Assembly: GCA_030643145.1 (NCBI GenBank)
Contig: DAOWMJ010000071.1
Location: 1-9,340 of the forward strand
Source: Candidatus Latescibacterota bacterium
GTDB taxonomy: Bacteria; Krumholzibacteriota; Krumholzibacteriia; Krumholzibacteriales; WJIX01
Direction: 5' to 3'
Length of the DNA: 9,340 bases
The position numbers and the translations under genes were made by a program. The notes under the pieces were generated by a model, which saw nothing but the letters and a program-made list of their open reading frames with translations, had not been told where the DNA came from and made no database searches. This document shows, one piece after another, positions 6,105-9,340 of this stretch (positions within the stretch are counted from its first letter, which is position 1; each line of letters starts with the position of its first letter).

Positions 6105-8042
6105 ATGGAACGAGAGGGTATGTCCGCTTACAGTGGAAAAAGCAATTCAGCCGATCGGATCAAGATAACTGATACAACATTCAGAGATGGACACCAATCC
6201 ACTCTGGCGACTCGTTTTCGGCTAGAAGATATAATTCCTATCGCCGAGGAAATGGATGAGATTGGTTTTCATTCAATGGAGGTTTGGGGCGGCGCGACAT
6301 TTGATGTTGGAATACGTTATCTTAATGAAGATCCATGGGAACGGCTTACAGAATTAAAAAAGAGATTTCGCAAAACTCCCCTTCAGATGCTTCTCAGAGG
6401 ACAAAATCTTGTTGGATACCGGAACTATGCCGATGATCTTGTGGAGAAATTTGTGGAAGAGGCGGCTGAAGCCGGGATTGATATATTTCGTGTTTTTGAC
6501 GCTTTGAATGACGAACGTAACTTTGAAACTTCTTTTAAAGCGATCAAAAAGAGTGGGAAACATATTCAGGGGACTATCTCATATTCCCTTACCGAGCAGC
6601 GTCTTGGCGGGGAAGTTTTTAATATGAATTATTATCTGGAAAAAGCTAAAGCGATTGAGGAAATGGGCGCTGATTCACTTTGCATAAAAGATATGGCGGG
6701 TCTTCTCAATCCATATGATGCTTATGAGCTTGTTTCAGTGTTAAAAGAAGCAATTGATATTCCTTTACAGCTTCATTGCCATTATACCAGCGGAATGGCC
6801 TCAATGACTTATTTGAAAGCGATAGAAGCAGGGGTGGATGTTATTGATTGTTCTCTCGCGCCATTTGCTCTCAGGACTTCTCAGCCTTCCGTAGAATCGA
6901 TGATTGCCGCTCTGAGGGGGACGAAAAGAGACCCTGAACTTGATATAAAGAAATTGTTCAAACTTGGGGCACACGTGGAAAAGGTAGCGCCTAAATATAG
7001 GGATTATCTTAACACAACCCGGATGTCTGTAATAGATACCGGAGTAATCAAACACCAGATTCCCGGAGGAATGCTTACAAATCTTGTTAGTCAGCTTAAA
7101 CAGGCGGAAGCTCTTGACAGGATAGAGGATGTTTATCGTGAATTGCCAATAACCAGGATGGAGCTTGGCTGTCCTCCTCTTGTTACACCCACCAGTCAAA
7201 TTATTGGTATCCAGGCAGTGCAAAATGTATTATTCGGCCGTTACAAGATGATTACGGGGCAGGTCAAGGATTATGCCTATGGTCTTTACGGCAGGCCTCC
7301 TCTCCCCATGGATGAAAAGGTTCGCAAGAAAGCCTTAAAGGGATACCCAAAGGGTGAAAAACCGATAACCTGTAGAGCCGCTGATATGATTGAACCGGAA
7401 TTTGAAAAAGCCTCGGAAATGGCTAAAGGAATTGCTAAAAATACACGGGATATCTTGATATATGCTTTGTATCCTACGGCAGGGTTGAGATTTCTCCGGT
7501 GGAAATATGGGCTGGAAGATCCGCCGGAGGATGTAAAAGCTAAGACTATGGATGAAATAAAAAAAGAAGATGAAATGATGGAGCGGGTTAAAAGTGGTAA
7601 CTATGAAAGTATATCTGAGGAAAGAGAGTTAAAGGGGGCGGATGCCAGAAACTTTAATGTATATGTCGGCGGTGAATATTTTAATGTTGAAGTTGAAGAA
7701 ATCGGCGGGAAGGTTAAATTTAAAGGGATGGGGGAAACAGAACCAATAATAAAGAAGAAAAATAAACGATCCGGAAAGAAAAACGGGGTAGCGCGAAAGG
7801 AAACAGAACCTGTTTCAAAAAGCGGAGAATTTGTTCTGACCGCGCCTATGCCCGGAATGGTCCTGGAGTACAATGTAAAAGAAGGAGATAAAGTAAGTGT
7901 TGGCGACCTGCTCCTGACTCTTGAAGCTATGAAGATGCGGAATAGTATTACAGCCAATGTAAACGGAGTTGTGAAATCAATCAGGGTTCCTCCCGGAAAT
8001 TCTGTCGAGAAGAATCAGGCATTATTAATAATTGTTCAATAA
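6105..8042 (+). CDS. Pyruvate/oxaloacetate carboxyltransferase subunit with C-terminal biotin carrier domain (OadA/PycB family)
   Basis: The 645-residue protein transfers a carboxyl group between biotin and pyruvate/oxaloacetate. It could be the alpha subunit of oxaloacetate decarboxylase or the B subunit of a two-part pyruvate carboxylase. The TIM-barrel carboxyltransferase domain starts at about residue 18 with ITDTTFRDGHQS (metal ligand D28). It carries the lysine expected to be carbamylated in IKDMAG (K195) and the metal-binding histidines in LHCHYTSGM (H224, H226). A conserved carboxylase C-terminal region follows (PLVTPTSQIIG, then CRAADMIEPEFE, then LIYALYPTAGLRFL). A charged, Lys-rich linker at about residues 540-570 leads to a biotinyl domain with TAPMPGMVLEYNVKEGD and EAMKM, whose K610, 35 residues from the C-terminus, is the biotinylation site. 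The length matches the family. ATG 6105 is preferred, with TTGGAG at 6089-6094; TTG 6099 and ATG 6120 are alternatives. No biotin carboxylase or sodium-pump beta subunit is in view, so its direction and partner are unresolved. Confidence 0.92.
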   Translation: MEREGMSAYSGKSNSADRIKITDTTFRDGHQSTLATRFRLEDIIPIAEEMDEIGFHSMEVWGGATFDVGIRYLNEDPWERLTELKKRFRKTPLQMLLRGQNLVGYRNYADDLVEKFVEEAAEAGIDIFRVFDALNDERNFETSFKAIKKSGKHIQGTISYSLTEQRLGGEVFNMNYYLEKAKAIEEMGADSLCIKDMAGLLNPYDAYELVSVLKEAIDIPLQLHCHYTSGMASMTYLKAIEAGVDVIDCSLAPFALRTSQPSVESMIAALRGTKRDPELDIKKLFKLGAHVEKVAPKYRDYLNTTRMSVIDTGVIKHQIPGGMLTNLVSQLKQAEALDRIEDVYRELPITRMELGCPPLVTPTSQIIGIQAVQNVLFGRYKMITGQVKDYAYGLYGRPPLPMDEKVRKKALKGYPKGEKPITCRAADMIEPEFEKASEMAKGIAKNTRDILIYALYPTAGLRFLRWKYGLEDPPEDVKAKTMDEIKKEDEMMERVKSGNYESISEERELKGADARNFNVYVGGEYFNVEVEEIGGKVKFKGMGETEPIIKKKNKRSGKKNGVARKETEPVSKSGEFVLTAPMPGMVLEYNVKEGDKVSVGDLLLTLEAMKMRNSITANVNGVVKSIRVPPGNSVEKNQALLIIVQ

Positions 8043-8046
8043 GTGT

Positions 8047-8065
8047 AGAGGAGCTATTAATAGTT
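8047..8065 (+). promoter_or_regulatory. Ribosome site and palindrome before the oxidoreductase
   Basis: AGAGGAG (8047-8053) is a strong ribosome site. The start codon that gives a normal N-terminus for the family is TTG 8066, 12 nt further on, which is a long spacing. Nearly all of the spacer is a perfect 10-base palindrome, CTATTAATAG (8054-8063). The site and the absence of any in-frame ATG before residue 30 are why TTG was chosen. Confidence 0.5.
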
Positions 8066-9340
8066 TTGATACATCGTCGAATCTTTAGGCTAAAATCTCA
8101 TCCCATCCTAACGATTAAAGAGAGAGAAGAGATTCCATTTACATATAATGGAGAGCAAATGTTTGCCGTTAAGGGCGAGGTATTGTCTTCCGCTCTTTTC
8201 GCGAACGGCATCAGAGTATTTGGGCATCATAGTGTGGATGGAGCTCCTCAGGGTATTTTTTGCGCGAATGGGCAATGCAGCCAGTGTACCGTTCTTGTCG
8301 GAGGCGTATCGGTAAAGGCGTGCATGACCGTTGTTCAGCCTGGTATGAGGGTTACAAGTTGTGAAGGTATTCCCGTTTTGCCGGGCGATGACGAAAGCCC
8401 CGAATTCTCCGCTACGAAGACGATTGAAACGGAAGTTTTAATTATTGGAGGAGGCCCCGCTGGTATAAATGCCGCTATTGAACTTGGAAAGTTGGGTGTG
8501 AATGTTCTACTTGTCGATGACAAAAATGAACTTGGGGGTAAACTTACGCTTCAAACTCATCCATTTTTTGGTTCAACAAAAGATTGCTATGCCGGGGTCA
8601 GGGGGATTGATATAGCAAAAGAGATCACCGACGAATTAAACAAACTTGAAAGTGTGACGGTATTTACTTCGACAATTGCAGTCGGAGTGTTTGAAGATAG
8701 AGTTGTAGGTTTATATAAAGATGGAATGTATATTCTTGTAAGTCAGAAGGCGGTTATAGTTTCATGTGGAGCAAGAGAGAAAAGTCTCGCCTTTCCGGGA
8801 TGCGATTTGCCGGGAGTATATGGAGCCGGAGCTTTTCAGACATTGCTTAATCGTGATTTGATATGCCCGACAGAAAGACTTTTCATAGTAGGGGGGGGTA
8901 ATGTCGGCCTGATTGCCGGGTATCATGCCATTCAGGCGGGCATAAAAGTGATAGGGCTTGTTGAAGCGCTTCCGTGGTGTGGAGGATACAGGGTACACCT
9001 TGATAAACTACGCCGCCTCGGTGTATCGGTGGACACATCCCACACTGTAGTTGAAGCCGGCGGGTCCGAGCAGCTTGAAAGAATTACAATAGCGGAGATT
9101 GACGAGAATTTTAAAGCCCTGCCGGGTACCTTCAGAACTTATGAAATTGACACTCTTCTCATAGCTGTAGGACTGACGCCCGTAAACGAACTTTTCCTGA
9201 AGCTGAAAGAATTTGGAATTGAAGCTTTTACCTGCGGGGATTCAGAAGATATCTCGGAGGCGTCGGCGGCAATCTTCAGTGGTAAAATAACCGGCAGAAG
9301 GGTGGCTCGTTTTCTGGGGAAAAATATCAGTGTTCCGGAA
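8066..9340 (+). CDS. [2Fe-2S]- and FAD/NAD(P)-binding oxidoreductase, sarcosine/proline/octopine oxidase alpha-type (3' truncated)
   Basis: The frame is open for 425 codons to the window end without a stop. Residues about 10-105 form a ferredoxin-like [2Fe-2S] domain (Fer2_4 type) with cysteines C66, C71, C74 and C86, spacing C-x4-C-x2-C-x11-C. Next is an FAD-binding fold with VLIIGGGPAG (G128-G133) and DDKNELGG. A second dinucleotide site, FIVGGGNVGLIAG (G276-G278), and a closing IDTLLIAVGLTPVNE with FTCGD complete a pyridine-nucleotide-disulfide-reductase-like module. This order is known from the alpha subunits of FAD-dependent amine or hydroxy-acid dehydrogenases (sarcosine oxidase, proline dehydrogenase complex, octopine oxidase OoxA and HcnB types). 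These shuttle electrons for a partner that oxidises the substrate; the substrate cannot be read from this sequence. The partner gene is probably beyond the window. It starts 23 nt after the carboxyltransferase gene and is likely in its operon. The TTG start is inferred from the family-like N-terminus (FRLKSHPIL). A run of eight G (8891-8898) lies in the second glycine motif. Confidence 0.85.
   Translation, partial: MIHRRIFRLKSHPILTIKEREEIPFTYNGEQMFAVKGEVLSSALFANGIRVFGHHSVDGAPQGIFCANGQCSQCTVLVGGVSVKACMTVVQPGMRVTSCEGIPVLPGDDESPEFSATKTIETEVLIIGGGPAGINAAIELGKLGVNVLLVDDKNELGGKLTLQTHPFFGSTKDCYAGVRGIDIAKEITDELNKLESVTVFTSTIAVGVFEDRVVGLYKDGMYILVSQKAVIVSCGAREKSLAFPGCDLPGVYGAGAFQTLLNRDLICPTERLFIVGGGNVGLIAGYHAIQAGIKVIGLVEALPWCGGYRVHLDKLRRLGVSVDTSHTVVEAGGSEQLERITIAEIDENFKALPGTFRTYEIDTLLIAVGLTPVNELFLKLKEFGIEAFTCGDSEDISEASAAIFSGKITGRRVARFLGKNISVPE

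Overview
The window is bacterial DNA, moderately AT-leaning, with every recognisable gene on the + strand. It does not fix the taxon. A cytosolic multi-domain sensor kinase, a biotin-dependent carboxyltransferase with a fused biotin domain, and a [2Fe-2S]/FAD oxidoreductase would suit an anaerobic or facultative heterotroph, possibly from a metagenome. No mobile element, phage gene or CRISPR array is visible.

Layout. (1) Bases 1-686 hold the 3' end of uvrA (nucleotide excision repair), with its zinc-finger pair and the C-terminal ABC ATPase motifs. Its stop codon directly abuts galE (687-1664, UDP-glucose 4-epimerase). (2) After a 274-nt AT-rich spacer with a candidate extended -10 promoter comes a three-gene signalling cluster: a large soluble histidine kinase (1939-4404), a stand-alone CheY-like receiver (4418-4831), and a short PAS-DHp protein that carries a phospho-acceptor-type histidine but no ATPase domain (4875-5555). 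(3) A complete tRNA-Phe(GAA) gene with encoded CCA lies at 5611-5686, with its own TTGACA promoter. (4) A second TTGACA promoter candidate precedes a probable metabolic operon: a 66-residue small protein (5877-6077), a pyruvate/oxaloacetate-type carboxyltransferase fused to a biotin carrier domain (6105-8042), and an oxidoreductase with an N-terminal [2Fe-2S] domain followed by an FAD/NAD(P) module (8066 to the window end, 3' truncated).

How they may work together. The kinase, receiver and PAS-DHp protein form a plausible phosphorelay or signalling module in which none of the three has a DNA-binding output, so the output must act through another protein or through protein contacts. The carboxyltransferase would move a carboxyl group to or from biotin using pyruvate or oxaloacetate. 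No biotin carboxylase or membrane sodium-pump subunit is in view, so the complete enzyme needs partners encoded elsewhere. The downstream oxidoreductase resembles the electron-handling subunit of FAD-dependent amino-acid or hydroxy-acid dehydrogenases, and its catalytic partner may lie just past the window.

Most worth a second look: the PAS-DHp protein lacking a kinase domain, the weakly GGDEF-like C-terminal extension on the histidine kinase, the small protein ahead of the carboxyltransferase, and the run of nine G residues inside the kinase gene. Nothing here is clearly a wholly new system.
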